The notes beneath the pieces are model-generated. The model searched no databases, was not told the DNA's origin, and was given only the letters and a program-made list of their open reading frames with translations. This document shows positions 37,932 to 48,936 of a stretch of DNA of 64,000 nt, piece after piece (position 1 is the first letter of the stretch; every line of letters begins with the position of its first letter). A program made the translations under genes and the position numbers. This DNA is from Prostheceraeus crozeri (Eukaryota; Platyhelminthes; Polycladida; Euryleptidae): the NCBI GenBank assembly GCA_907163375.1, contig CAJQUW010001446.1, positions 124,001-188,000 on the forward strand. The letters are read 5' to 3'.

Positions 37932-38052
37932 AATTGCCAAATATAACAAGTAATACAAAATATAGTGCATAAACCATTCCGTCGAAGTTTGGTTTCCTTT
38001 GAGAGCGTATTCCACTGTACATGATGGTATTCCAATCTTCTCCAGTTAGGAT
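37932..38052 (-). CDS. Cav2 alternative pore exon A: domain II selectivity filter and S6 start
   Basis: This 121-nt exon follows a U2-type acceptor (pyrimidine-rich, CATAG) and ends with T before a U12-type donor GTATCCTT. It reads [20 protein letters not shown] then [20 protein letters not shown]. The filter glutamate in GEDW is present. The leftover T plus AC from exon 26210-26313 makes the tyrosine of FGNYTLLNVF, so the join is in frame. It is the distal (5') member of a duplicated exon pair. A and B agree at 24 of 40 residues and differ most in the turret after GIRS. Confidence 0.93.
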
Positions 38053-39633
38053 CTATGAAAAGCAAGAAAATGCAACAACATCAAATTGCTGACATCAAAA
38101 GCTGATTAATATTTAAGGCAGATGAAAATTGCTTGAACACAGCTTTAAAGCCGAACATCGTGTCGAACGTATTATTACTTCACATATGAATACATTTATT
38201 TTTATATTATACTTGTTATGATTATTCATGTATGAATAAATGATACAATATCTAAACAAATAATTGCAACATGATTCCTGAAATCAAAATACAATAAAGC
38301 AAAGTTTGTACTGAGATTGGTCAATAAATCAAAAGGCATAGAGGGCATCAAAGATTTGTATGAATCATTTTTTGCTTTTGCTTACAGGACATGTCAAGGT
38401 ATTCGAAAGTGTCCCTTGTAAGTGGGAAATTGTAGAAAGAAGCCGCAGTCATGGACGTTGCTGCCTGGGTGATACGCTGGCACTGAAAGAGTTTTGAGAA
38501 CGGTATTACTGCCAGAGCTCAATATGTCGCGAGGACATTCCATGTGTTGCTATCGTTTTCTGCTTCTATAACTTCTGTTTTTCAAGTCCACAAGTGAAAG
38601 AAAAGTGCTGTGAGAAGAGGTTGGGTTCTACAGTATCAATGAAGTGACGTATATACCGAGTTTCTCTCAGATAATGCTCCAAATCAGTAGATGAGAGGCA
38701 ATGTACATGTCTGAAACTAGCCGGCAGTACATTTGAAGGGAAATGCTCCGATGGCATGGATATGTCCACAGAAAAGACAATATGCAACTGACTGAAATGG
38801 TAGTGGAGACACTTCAGGAAAGAAGTAAGAAGGGTTGTTCAACCGAAGCTTGATAGGAAACGGCATAGAGATTGATAATAACGGATGCCATCGATAATAA
38901 GTACAAAATCTAAATTAAAGCTATCACCAACCAACTTTCAAATGATAAATGATTGGCTATTAAGATGTTCGTTCACTTGCAAAAGGATTTTGCTGACACC
39001 ACATTGATATAGTGATACCATACTGACACCAGTGACGCAAAAACAATTTCTTTTTCTTACTGACGAACTAAAGAGCATGAACTGTGTCCTAAACATGTAA
39101 ATAAATGTAAATAATCTGACTTCGTCATGTGAGCAATTCTAAGCTATCTGAGAAGGATATCAGTATGAAATATCATTTCTTCAGAAGAAAACGTGTCACA
39201 TCCCTGACTGTCAAAGGCAATCCTTCTCATCTCTCTTTGCTCAGATTTGTCTAGACAATTGAAACTCAGATTACAGATATCATCTTTCCCCTACGGATAA
39301 AATATCTATTAATTCAATGCTATCATTCTCTTGTTAATAAATGAAAATCAAATAATCTTGTATGGACAATAAAAATTTCAGCCTTAACGAAGTATAAATC
39401 AATGAATTTGCCTCAATATTCCAGAGAGAAGACTGATAGAGAAGACAAGAGATCAAAACTCCTTCCTCTCACTGACTATTCCTAAGAAATCCCATGATCG
39501 GAAGCAGGCTTCCCATTCATCTCTGCAGATGAATACAGTATTATTAACAACACCTTTTATCTTGCATTGATTCTAATAATTTCCCTTTCCATTGCCGCAT
39601 GTAATGCAGGAGAATCAGATAATTGCAACTTAC
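38053..39633. other. Cav2 intron upstream of pore exon A
   Basis: AT-rich intron of 1.6 kb with no recognised element or exon. The 73-aa open frame at 38566-38787 has no family match. Confidence 0.5.
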
Positions 39634-39706
39634 TTGAAATACTGTCAGTAGAGCTTTGATGAATGTATCAAAATTTTGAGCAGGTCTTCCTTCAGGAAAA
39701 TTAAAT
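39634..39706 (-). CDS. Cav2 exon: domain II S5-P extracellular loop
   Basis: This 73-nt exon starts after TTTACAG and ends in phase 0 at TTTCAA/GTAAGT, a strong U2-type donor. It reads EFNFPEGRPAQNFDTFIKAL then LTVFQ, the extracellular turret and first half of the pore helix. The FNFPEG and NFDTF motifs are typical. Its donor can be joined to either of the two alternative pore exons (38052 or 28523). Confidence 0.94.
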
Positions 39707-41047
39707 CTGTAAAGAATATTATCGTCATTTTTGACAGTTGATTGTCAGGAGCTGTTGATAATAGCACATCAAGAATAGCATTGATTTTGTGGGCATGGAT
39801 TTACGAGGCTTCATAATGGAGGCAAACTGTCATGTCTCCGAGTCTCGGTAGAATTCATAAGATGAAATGATTTTTTAAAACATTTTTTGATAAACAAGCA
39901 TGGAAAAAATAATTGAATTTTGTTTATTCTCGGAAACACATTAGGCGACACGCCCTCTTCCATTGGCGGAGTTCCATCTATCTCACTCTCATTATTTCAT
40001 GCCAAATGTTAAACAGGATTTCAGGGCATACCAATCTCAAAAGTCTCAAGTTGGGGTTGACCAAGTTTTGAACTCAAGTCTCCCGGACGTAGAGCAGGCA
40101 CTCTACCACAAGACCACATCGCCACATGAAATTCAAGTAGTGACAGCAGAACGAATGTAGCTTCGCAACAAATTCAGTCCAAACGTTTTGGAGAACTTCG
40201 TTCGTTTCATTCTGCGAGTATCCTTCTATTTTCCAATGACTTCGTTCGTAATCTTCGTGGTTATAAAAAATATAAAAGCACACATGTTAAGAGCTGCTTC
40301 TCTATTCAACGCACTTTTCCGGGCACAATGCGCATCCTAAACATCAAGGATATCCTGCAATAAATTCTTGGAAGCCACCAACACTTTGAAACTTAGATTT
40401 ATTTACAGATAATAATCGAGAAATTCAATACATTCAATGTCTTTTTTACTAGTGCGTACATGCATGTCGACTTCTGTGAATACGTCAATGCAGGGCAACA
40501 GCATGTTGACTTCCTTAACATGTTCACGTGCATTCGAAAATTTATTTTCAATACTTGTTTCTATGATATGACAAGATAGCTTGAACAAAAGTCTGAACAA
40601 AAGTTTGAAATGTATGATAATCCAGTCAAAATTCGTGCAATATAGCTCAAACTGCATCTATTGCATGGATTTTCACGTCAAGTTCGTATTTATTTAGGTT
40701 GATTTGCAATGATGATTTAACTATGATTTCAATCTAATCGTTATTCTGAGTGCTGCGCATTTTAAACACATACTCGAACATGAATATTGTACTCACATCT
40801 CATTCTTGAGAAGTACAATCGAAGGCCTAGAGATTTTATTTTCAAAAGCAAATCAGACTCAAAGCTATATCATATTGCACATCATATGAAAAACAAGCGG
40901 AAACACTATCAAAGCTAATCTTAGTACATTTCATGCAAAATACTACGGTGGCTAACTTTCGTTTAATATTGCTCGCAATGGTTTATCAGCAACATGTTTA
41001 AACTGCCAAAGTGAAAAATATGGCCATCACTTCATAATCATACTTAC
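39707..41047. other. Cav2 intron between S5 and turret exons
   Basis: A tRNA-derived SINE lies at about 39950-40125 on the minus strand. The remainder is plain AT-rich intron. Confidence 0.5.
39950..40125 (-). repeat. tRNA-derived SINE
   Basis: The minus strand reads TGTGGTCTTGTGGTAGAGTG (A-box region) and, about 40 bases on, GACTTGAGTTCAAAAC, a degenerate B box. The spacing and the GTAGAGTGCCTGC segment are tRNA-like. The continuation into non-tRNA sequence indicates a SINE. Confidence 0.6.
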
Positions 41048-41179
41048 TCCCCACCGAACAGCTGCATTCCAAGCAAGGCAGTAATGAGAATGAACAAGAA
41101 GAGGAGGAACAACAAACTGAGAATACTTCTCATTGAGTTCAACAGCGACAGAACAAGATTTCTGAGGGATGACCAGTAT
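41048..41179 (-). CDS. Cav2 exon: domain II S4-S5 linker and S5
   Basis: This 132-nt exon starts after ATTTTTAG and ends at GGGGA/GTAAGTA. It reads [20 protein letters not shown] then [20 protein letters not shown] and FGG. The amphipathic S4-S5 linker and the long S5 helix are both complete. Sequence and length match cacophony closely. Confidence 0.95.
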
Positions 41180-43520
41180 CTAAAAATCAAATGAAAATAT
41201 GTTAAAGCGAAATATTCTATCAATCGTGAGTCGTGTCACAAAACAGCGAACCTGCACTTGAGAAATTGTACATGATAACTATTTAGATACATAAAATTCG
41301 CAAGTTCTGATTGAATGCAAAAACTCATCCTTTGAGAACGAAACATCCGTAAGAATAATTACAAACGTAAGCTAACTGCAAATGTAGTAAAAACACAGCC
41401 GGGTGAAATTTGAAAAAGACGCCAAAAGCGAGCATGGATGTTTGAGAAGATAGGTTCAATAACTAATCGCAATGTTTTTTGCTAGAACATTATTTTGAAA
41501 ACTATTTTTTCAATTTTTTTGTGATGATAAGCCAAAAGACTAACTAAAAAATGTTAAGCGTACACTTAAGATTCGTTACAAAAGCTGCGTTCAGTCGATT
41601 AATGCTTACACAGAAAGTGTATGTACACACGCATAGGTCGTATACCACACCATGTATATGCAGTCTCTCAATAGTTAAAGTTACTGCAATCTCAATAAAC
41701 ATCAGAAACGAACACTGTGAATCATTGTACACGATTAAAAGCTGATCAGCTGCTTATTGCACTTTGGAAGAGCGGCAACTGCGCATTGATATCAAGCGTC
41801 CAATACATCCATAGATACCCGACATGGAGAGCATAAGATAATATTCTGAGCGCCGACAGGTAATTCCATGATTAAAGTAGATTAATTCTCTTTAGTTTAA
41901 ATTACAGGCAAATACTTTGTCGCTGAATCCAACCTTTCGGGATGCAAATCCTTTTTCCATCGGCTGATGACGTATATGGTTTACATTACAAATTACGGCT
42001 AATCTAATTCTAACTCCCAAGCCTAAATGCAACTCGCTAGAAAGACTATCATTTACTTCGCATCGGTAAGTCACTTAGTGTTCTTGTTTTTTATTGAAAC
42101 TGACTTGTTCAAGCAGCAGCTTCACAACTACGATTTGATGAACAATGTTTGCACGGTTATAACGTCATGGTTGCACTAATCACATTTTTTAGTAAACAAC
42201 TATATACATTAATGATTTGTTGCAATAAAATCAAAGTTCTGTTCTAGATACTGATATTTTTATAGTTTTGATCTTTTCAAACTGTTGGTTACGAAAATTG
42301 TGTCTAAAAAACTTGATAAAAAAAAGTATTACTTAAAAATAAGCGAGTTTCGCATCATTATTGTAAACTATTTAGGTACTTAAGTATTATAAGTAATGTC
42401 TCCGATAAGTTGTTATTTTCTTAGTGAGCGTGCATGTAGATTTTTATTCCAGCGGTTGAGTGGATTCTTTTCATTTAAGATGTGCATGCTACCACCAGTT
42501 TTTACATAAACAGGCTTGCCTATTCATTCACCAATTGCTTTACGAATACTTTGTAGTGATCCCGTATGAATTGTTGTCAATTCGGGGACTGTTACTGGCC
42601 TCATACCTACGTGCATGTGTGAACAGCAAAAATTCAACATTCGACAAATTTTCGAGACACAATTTTTGATTTGAGCATCTCTTACAGTACTGCATCTCTA
42701 GAATCTGCAGACTTGATCACATGAGTTTGAGATATGGGAGACGATGAGATAATGTAGGTATGCTGTAAGATGATATCTTACTTCTGAATTGAACAAAACT
42801 ATACAATTTTGCCGATAAATTTCGTCGATATGATTTTCAAATAACCCTTTGGTAGGGCTTGGACTAAAGGTGATGGAGAGCAGTTCGTATTGCGTCCTTG
42901 ATCTAGGCATTATATACCTACTCAACAAATTCATTCTAATATAAATGCAAGGTGGAATAAAAACCACATGCGAATCTACATCTAACTATCACAATCTAAT
43001 CTTCTTTATTTCAGAAAAGTAAAAGTTTAATTAACACCCCATGTTACATTTTCAGGTAACTGGAAATAAGCGATAGCAGGCTAATACATACACCGACTGC
43101 GATATAGCAGCATTGAATTTCTATCAAGGGAAGTAAGGAAAAGTCACGTTATCCATGAGTCATGATAATTCAGCATATAACTCAGCACGCAATCCATGAC
43201 GCTATTTTTCTTGAGCTAATTTTTACCCTGTATGTGTCTAACGCATGTTAAAATTAGAAATGTGAATCAACATGGATGCAGCGTGCAGCATGCATCATTA
43301 TTTCCTTGGCTAATACAAATGTCTCTTGTATCACGGTAGAGAAATAGTTAAGGATTGTTGTTGTAACTGGTTTTCGGGTAGAAAATTTCACTCTAAAAGC
43401 TGCGATTTTATTCAACTGATAAGACAAAAAATAAGTGCTATATAGATAACATGAGCACTTTTTAATGCTGAATCCCACTGAACACTGTGATGACACTGTC
43501 TCCCGAAGCGTCAGATGAAA

Positions 43521-43751
43521 GCGATCTTCATTAGTATTGTAAGCCTTGCTGCTGATTGTTGAATAAAATGCTTGATAGAATTATCTTATTATATCATTTC
43601 ATTATTTAATAAACATTGCTTCAAAACTAATAAAATAATTCTATCAAACATTTTATTCAACAATTTACAGCAATTACTTACAGCATATATCATAATCAAC
43701 TTGAAATTCCATCAAAATGCTGCTTAAGGAAATTTGCGATCTTCATTAGTA
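43521..43751. repeat. Foldback element flanked by 16-bp direct repeats
   Basis: GCGATCTTCATTAGTA occurs at 43521-43536 and again at 43736-43751, probably a target-site duplication. Between them, imperfect inverted arms share GTTGAATAAAATG and TTGATAGAATTAT and are separated by about 45 bp. A 16-bp duplication is long for a MITE and would fit a retroposed or composite insertion. Confidence 0.55.
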
Positions 43752-44043
43752 AATCTTACTAATTAAATAGTCTTAACTGTGGGAGCGATTATTTCCCACT
43801 ACAATCAGAACAATCAAACTTCTGTGAAAAGCGATAAATTGATTCAAATTATTATGATAATTTGAATAATTGAATATAATCTATAGATTTTGCATGAATG
43901 ACTTGATGATGCTTTTTTCGCTTCTCCTCTAGGCTGCACAATAGTCGAAATTCTCGCTTGCGAGTGATGTAACAAGTTTGTAGAGTATCACAAAAAACGA
44001 CAAATAATTTGATAAACGTGTAAGTTGGGTTCATCTTTTTGCC

Positions 44044-44222
44044 GGCATTTTGTTGCCTCTGTTCAACATTCACTAACGAAGTGTGGAAGCAAAATGGATG
44101 CTGCCTTTTATGTCAAAAAAGATTCAAAGTTTGAATCGCTTATTGACAGATAAGAAGCAGCATCCATTTAGCTTCCGCTCTTCGTTATTGAATGTTGAAC
44201 AACAGAAGTAGCAAAATATCAA
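44044..44222. repeat. Long-hairpin MITE
   Basis: Arms of about 75 bp are inverted copies of each other, sharing GTTCAACATTCA, ACGAAG and AAATGGATGCTGC. The loop is about 20 bp around AAAGATTCAAAGTTTGAATC, itself partly palindromic. No coding. Confidence 0.7.
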
Positions 44223-45170
44223 TATTAAAAACGGTCAACTAAAATGTCAAAATGTACATGCATTTATCAAAGTTTCAACGTACTCACCAAGTCCAAAGAT
44301 CTGAATGTCCAACAACTTATGGCGAATTAGACAACAGAATTCGACTAATGCTTTCACTATGCATAAAAATAAGAATATACAAGTAATTCTTCAATGCCAC
44401 AAACAACACGATGAATCAAGATATATATAAAGGAAAGGCTTTCAACATAGCAGAAAAGATAAATGTCTATAAAAGCACTTCATACACGCACAAAAGAAAA
44501 GATCCGAAAAGTAGAAACTTTGTTTTGAGAATTATTAATACAATATTGACTTTGCTTGAATTGTATCAATGTTGATTTCGAGCCATTCTCAAATCAAATA
44601 TCTAGCTTGAAATTCTTTGTTTACATGAATTCTTTCGGCAACTGATGTCGGAAAGGTAGCTAATATGAATTTCTAAATGATAAGCAGCAAACAACTGCTC
44701 AACGAAAAATCAAAAGTTTGGATAGAAAATTATTTGAAAAATGAATATATTCGTCGCACTTCTTCCTGCGCGATAGAGCCTGGATGACACGATTCAAGCA
44801 CTGCTCCCTAACAATTAATCGCGAATCATTTAATAGACTATATACTATATAATAGAGTAGCAGCCCTCATTGCATCTTGTATCACATCTTGCTGCACAGC
44901 TATATTGCTAAAGCATCTATGGTTTGTAGGCCTAGTATCAGCCTACACATTGGTTAGACAGATTTTCCTAAAATGCCAGTGGTATTCCCGACGACACATC
45001 AAAGTCGAATTTATTGTATTGAGTAGGTCTTTTGCAGCCGACGTCAAATCCCTCAAAATCATTTTGTGTGCGTGATGATTATCTTTACAGTGGGAGCGGT
45101 TCGATATCAATAATTGCAAGTCCACATTTTTCCTAAACATGCAAGTTTCATCCGATGGCGCAGTCTATTA

Positions 45171-46564
45171 CTGCCTGACAGAAAAACCTTAAGACTTATC
45201 ATTACTAATCAATGGCAGCTCTGTTAAATTTATAAGTCAGTCTTGCTCCTAAACAAATTTCAATGTGCCCTAGCATAGCCATATGGAGATCTCGTTCATT
45301 CTCTTACATAGGCTCAACGTTTGGATAAGTTTAAACATCGCATAATTGCAAAATTTGCTGTCTTTCTGACAGAAGTCGGAACTGCATGATGGATTACGAA
45401 GATAAATATGCGAAATGTGTGGCTATTGGAATGAGTCGCTGTGGACGTAACGCGTGTTTTTAGAGAATTGGATGCATCGCATGTAGGCCTACATGTAGGC
45501 TGGATGTTAGGAATTCGTGGGTGTGTTGGTGTGAAGAAGAAAAATTTCTAAGACAGGAAGGATCTGAAAGACCAAAGAAAACTAATGGAGTTACATAACG
45601 AAAGCTGATGATTTCAGCGAAGAAATATCTGTTTCAGAGACTTTTGCATCTAACAATAGGCTGGAAATCTGCTGCTGGTATCGACTGTTGCGTTAAAGCT
45701 GCATATCGACGAACTGAATTTTACAGAGGCGGGATTTAAGTCTTACAGACATGCTCCACGCATACCTCTCAATAACTTTTTGAACTGTAGTGAATTTATG
45801 CGATAGCTTTCCCGTATGAATGAACATGTTACAGGTCTCGAACACAAGCGAAAAAATTAGAATGGTGTGAGTGACATTCTAAAAGGAGCGCTGATGAGTG
45901 ACATCGCGTGATGTGGACGAGTAGTCACTGTTTACCCTCGATTTCCATGACGGAAGAGAATGTATACTCAAAGACTGTCTCGTGAGAGATGCGGTCTGCT
46001 GCATTTCAGAACATAGTCGATTCAGTGGTGGTTTCAGCGTTATGATTTCGGTCGGCATTTGGCACGATGGACGAGTCAAGGCTGCTATTGTCATCAAGGC
46101 ACCTTGGATGGCTGTCGGAGGATGTGACTCGAACAGTGTATTGTTTTTCCAACAGATACCATCCAGAGAACATCATCCAAGATGACAATGTGCAGCTGCA
46201 CAGAGGAGACCAGTTAGGTGACTCCAGCTCAGCAGTTGATTAGGCCTGACTCCTATGGCCCTCACACCCTCCTGATCTTTCACCGACCTTGCGTGGGATG
46301 AGACTGGTAGTTGGGCGAAAACCTCGTATTCACATTTTCCAACCAATTTCGAACAACTTTCCGAAAGATTGGTCGAAAAGCAATGAGAACGCCTTGAGCA
46401 ATAGGGATGGTATGAACTCTATGAACAATAGAATTTAAGCTTGCACTAATACTAGAGATGTATGAAATAAATTCTTATCATTTAGAGTTATAGTTTTGAT
46501 GCTACTTCCTTAATGAAAAGAATGGTCCCTATAATTCTAAGTCTTAAGATTTTTTGTCACGCAG
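45171..46564 (+). mobile_element. Decayed Tc1-like transposon
   Basis: The left end CTGCCTGACAGAAAAACC and the inverted right end CTGCGTGACAAAAAATC match, both continuing to a shared CTTAAGACTTA. TA dinucleotides flank both ends (45169-45170 and 46565-46566). The interior codes for a heavily damaged Tc1-type transposase. The length is 1,394 bp, close to the usual Tc1 size. Confidence 0.8.
45690..46440 (+). pseudogene. Tc1-like transposase pseudogene
   Basis: Fragments in different frames resemble Tc1 transposase: LNFTEAGFKSYRHAPRIPLN (end of the DNA-binding part), SGGFSVMISVGIWHDGRVKA (the GGSVMVWG block of the catalytic core), QDDNVQLHRGDQ (the QDNAPCH region) and a P-rich segment before WDE-like remains. 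Several stops and frame changes interrupt it, so it is dead. The catalytic triad is not complete. Confidence 0.75.
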
Positions 46565-46703
46565 TATATGGCACAACCGACTGTGTCTTGAAATATCTAT
46601 GATGCAGCCACCAGACAGCCTAAACTACGCATGAGAAGACGTGTCCTGAAATAATGACTGTTCAGTAGACAGCGTGTCACCAAATATCTATGCTGGTGAT
46701 GTA

Positions 46704-48190
46704 CAGGTTTTCCAGTTCGACAATGCGACTATCAGATTAAAGAATATGTTTTAAGATGCAACAACGGTATTTCTGTTAATCAGCAGCGTTTTCAATTGAA
46801 TGATATTGTTTTTAATCGGTAGTGATAATAAGTGAGTTTATTAATGGATTTATAAGTTTAATGAGCGGCAACCTGAAATCATAAACGGCTTTTCATATAA
46901 AAGTTTTGATAATCTTGAAAAAACAAATCAAGTACGGTAATATTCATTGATGGTTTTGTAAGACATCCTCGCGCGCGATTAATTAGTCTAGGCATCAATC
47001 TGCCCATGCGTCTGGAAGACCATCCCATCTTATTTGCAGTGATGGCACTCATGTTTTGGGAGGCGAGTTGCAGTAAGGTCAAATTCCGCTGTTGTCCAGT
47101 GTAGTTGTGTAACTGCTCACGAATCTCAGCTACTTCTCTCTTGAAAGCCGCTTTCCACATGGAAAACGCGTTCTCTGCGATATTGAGAATTGGAGAGTAG
47201 GGCGGTAAGTACCTAATAGAGTGTCCCTCTCGAATACACGAGTTCCAGCCCCAGCCGCAACGGACGCTTCTTCCAGCCAGGAGTTAAATCTCTCACATGA
47301 GGTTCCGCCTTCGTAGAATTCATGATGGACGACACCTTCATTAGAGACCGCCAAGATGAGAGTAAAATTCCGCCCGCGCTGTCCATGAACAATCCTGACA
47401 GCTCGCTCTCCCCGTCTGGCACGACCTCGTGTGCGACTGATCTATAAATTAAAGCCGGATTCGTCCACAAAAATAAATGTTGGCGGATGGTTTGCGTTGA
47501 TCGTGTGCAGATACCAGTTCGCATACTCGGCCCTTTCCACTTTGACGTCATGGCTATTGCGGTTGACTTGAACAGTCAACATTTTCTTTAAGAAGATAAG
47601 ACGATTTCTCAGACATGTGCTGATAGTTTGAATCGAGACAGATGGCTTGTCCGGCATCCGCGCTTGTAGATCAGCTTTTATTTGGGCTAACGCGAATTCC
47701 GGTTGGGATTCAACAATCTCTACCACAGTATTTGCCATATCTTCGTCCATCTTTTGGTGTCGTATTCCTCCTCTGGGACGCTCAATGACTCCCTTCAAGT
47801 ATATAACGATGTACTATTGAATACGTAGTACCCCGTTTTACACCGAGAACTCGAGCGGCTTCAATATAATCATCTCCGGCTTCGAGAGCCATAATGATTC
47901 TGCGTTTAACATCAGAAGGTATTCGCTGGCGCTCCATATTGATAAGTTAATTTAGCAGATGTGAAGACATCTATATAGGGCTTTGGATCAAACCGAATAG
48001 ATATCATTTATTCTTCACGTGAAATACCGCTCACTAATCTGATAGAGACACAATTGAACTATTTTGCTGCAGTTTATTTATTGTTGTCGCTCTCAATTGT
48101 GAAATGACGTAATATTTTATCTTTTAACGTTTTAGAAATTAAAGTGCCGCTCTTGATTCGGTAGTTGCCATTGTCGTGTAGGAAAACCTG
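46704..48190 (-). mobile_element. Decayed Tc1/mariner-superfamily transposon
   Basis: Termini CAGGTTTTCCTACACGACAA (minus-strand start) and CAGGTTTTCCAGTTCGACAA (other end) form inverted repeats and are flanked by TA (46702-46703 and 48191-48192). The length is 1,487 bp. It lies only about 140 bp from the Tc1-like element and points towards it. Confidence 0.82.
46879..47937 (-). pseudogene. Tc1/mariner-superfamily transposase pseudogene
   Basis: The start MERQRIPSDVKRRIIMALEA begins a helix-turn-helix (AARVLGVKRGTTYSIVHRY). The first catalytic block FVDESGFNL is followed by a TAG in place of the usual codon, then continues ISRTRGRARRGERA in the same frame. A further frameshift lies near 47800. 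The segment holding the second catalytic aspartate appears deleted before RYLPPYSPILNIAENAFSMW, which carries the final glutamate. The gene is clearly inactive. Confidence 0.8.
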
Positions 48191-48823
48191 TATTCTAAAA
48201 TATCAATGGTACAATTGACGGTGCATTCTGGCTGTCTATGGTCCGCGGTCACTAGGTGAGCATCAGTGATATAAGGTGGGAAGGATTTGACAATCTTCTA
48301 ATCGGCCGTTGAATGCTGTAATCGCAACAGCAATTTTCTAGTTTGCAACTGAACACTCGGAAAACCTTACTATTTTTTCACATTGCAAGAAACTCCCATA
48401 ATTATCAATCAGATGGAATGTGACTGTCTATAAACGTTATTCCATGCTCTGCGCAAATCGAGGTAAAACATCTGTAAATAATTGCATTCTAGCTTGCAGT
48501 CACACCCATATATTTGATATCAAGTTGTCTGTCAATGCTCAGAGTTATCTATTCTTGGCAAGTCAATCAGTCTCAGCGATTAAAACTAATAACTGCTAAA
48601 GATATCCAATCACAGGGAAGTGTGATAAACATAAGAATTCAAAACATTGACAGTGTCATGAAATTCCACCGACAATTCCACGGAAACAATTTATATCCAA
48701 CACCAATTGTACACCAGAAAGCATGGATATCCACCAAATATTCAACTCTGGAATTAACCAACACCGGAAGGAAATCTTCCCTAACCTTCCCTCGAATAGA
48801 AAAACATCAGGAAAATATCAAAC

Positions 48824-48936
48824 CTTGTAATTTTGAAAATACGTAACAATCGAATACCACGCATTGCTGAAAATCCAAACGACTGACCGGGGTTCACTGT
48901 TTGCCAAATGATTTCGAATGCGCTGGCCAGAACAAC
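48824..48936 (-). CDS. Cav2 exon: domain II S3-S4
   Basis: This 113-nt exon starts after CCTGTAG and ends at ACAAG/GTTTGA in phase 2. It reads VVLASAFEIIWQTVNPGQSF then GFSAMRGIRLLRIFKITR. The S4 helix keeps basic residues every third position (R, R, R, K, R) for voltage sensing. Compared with cacophony ([16 protein letters not shown]) the start is altered to SAMRGIRLL. The GTTTGA donor is weaker than most in this gene. Confidence 0.92.

Larger units (their letters stand above)
41180..48823. other. Cav2 intron between S4 and S5 exons
   Basis: This 7.6-kb intron contains two foldback elements (43521-43751 and 44044-44222) and two Tc1/mariner fossils (45171-46564 and 46704-48190). From 41180 to 43500 nothing was recognised. 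Confidence 0.55.

Noticed and set aside
44290-44345. Possible IIS4 exon: minus strand has KLLDIQIFG before a GTGAGTA donor
   Set aside because: The true IIS4 (RLLRIFKITR) is already contained in exon 48824-48936 and joins in phase to exon 41048-41179.
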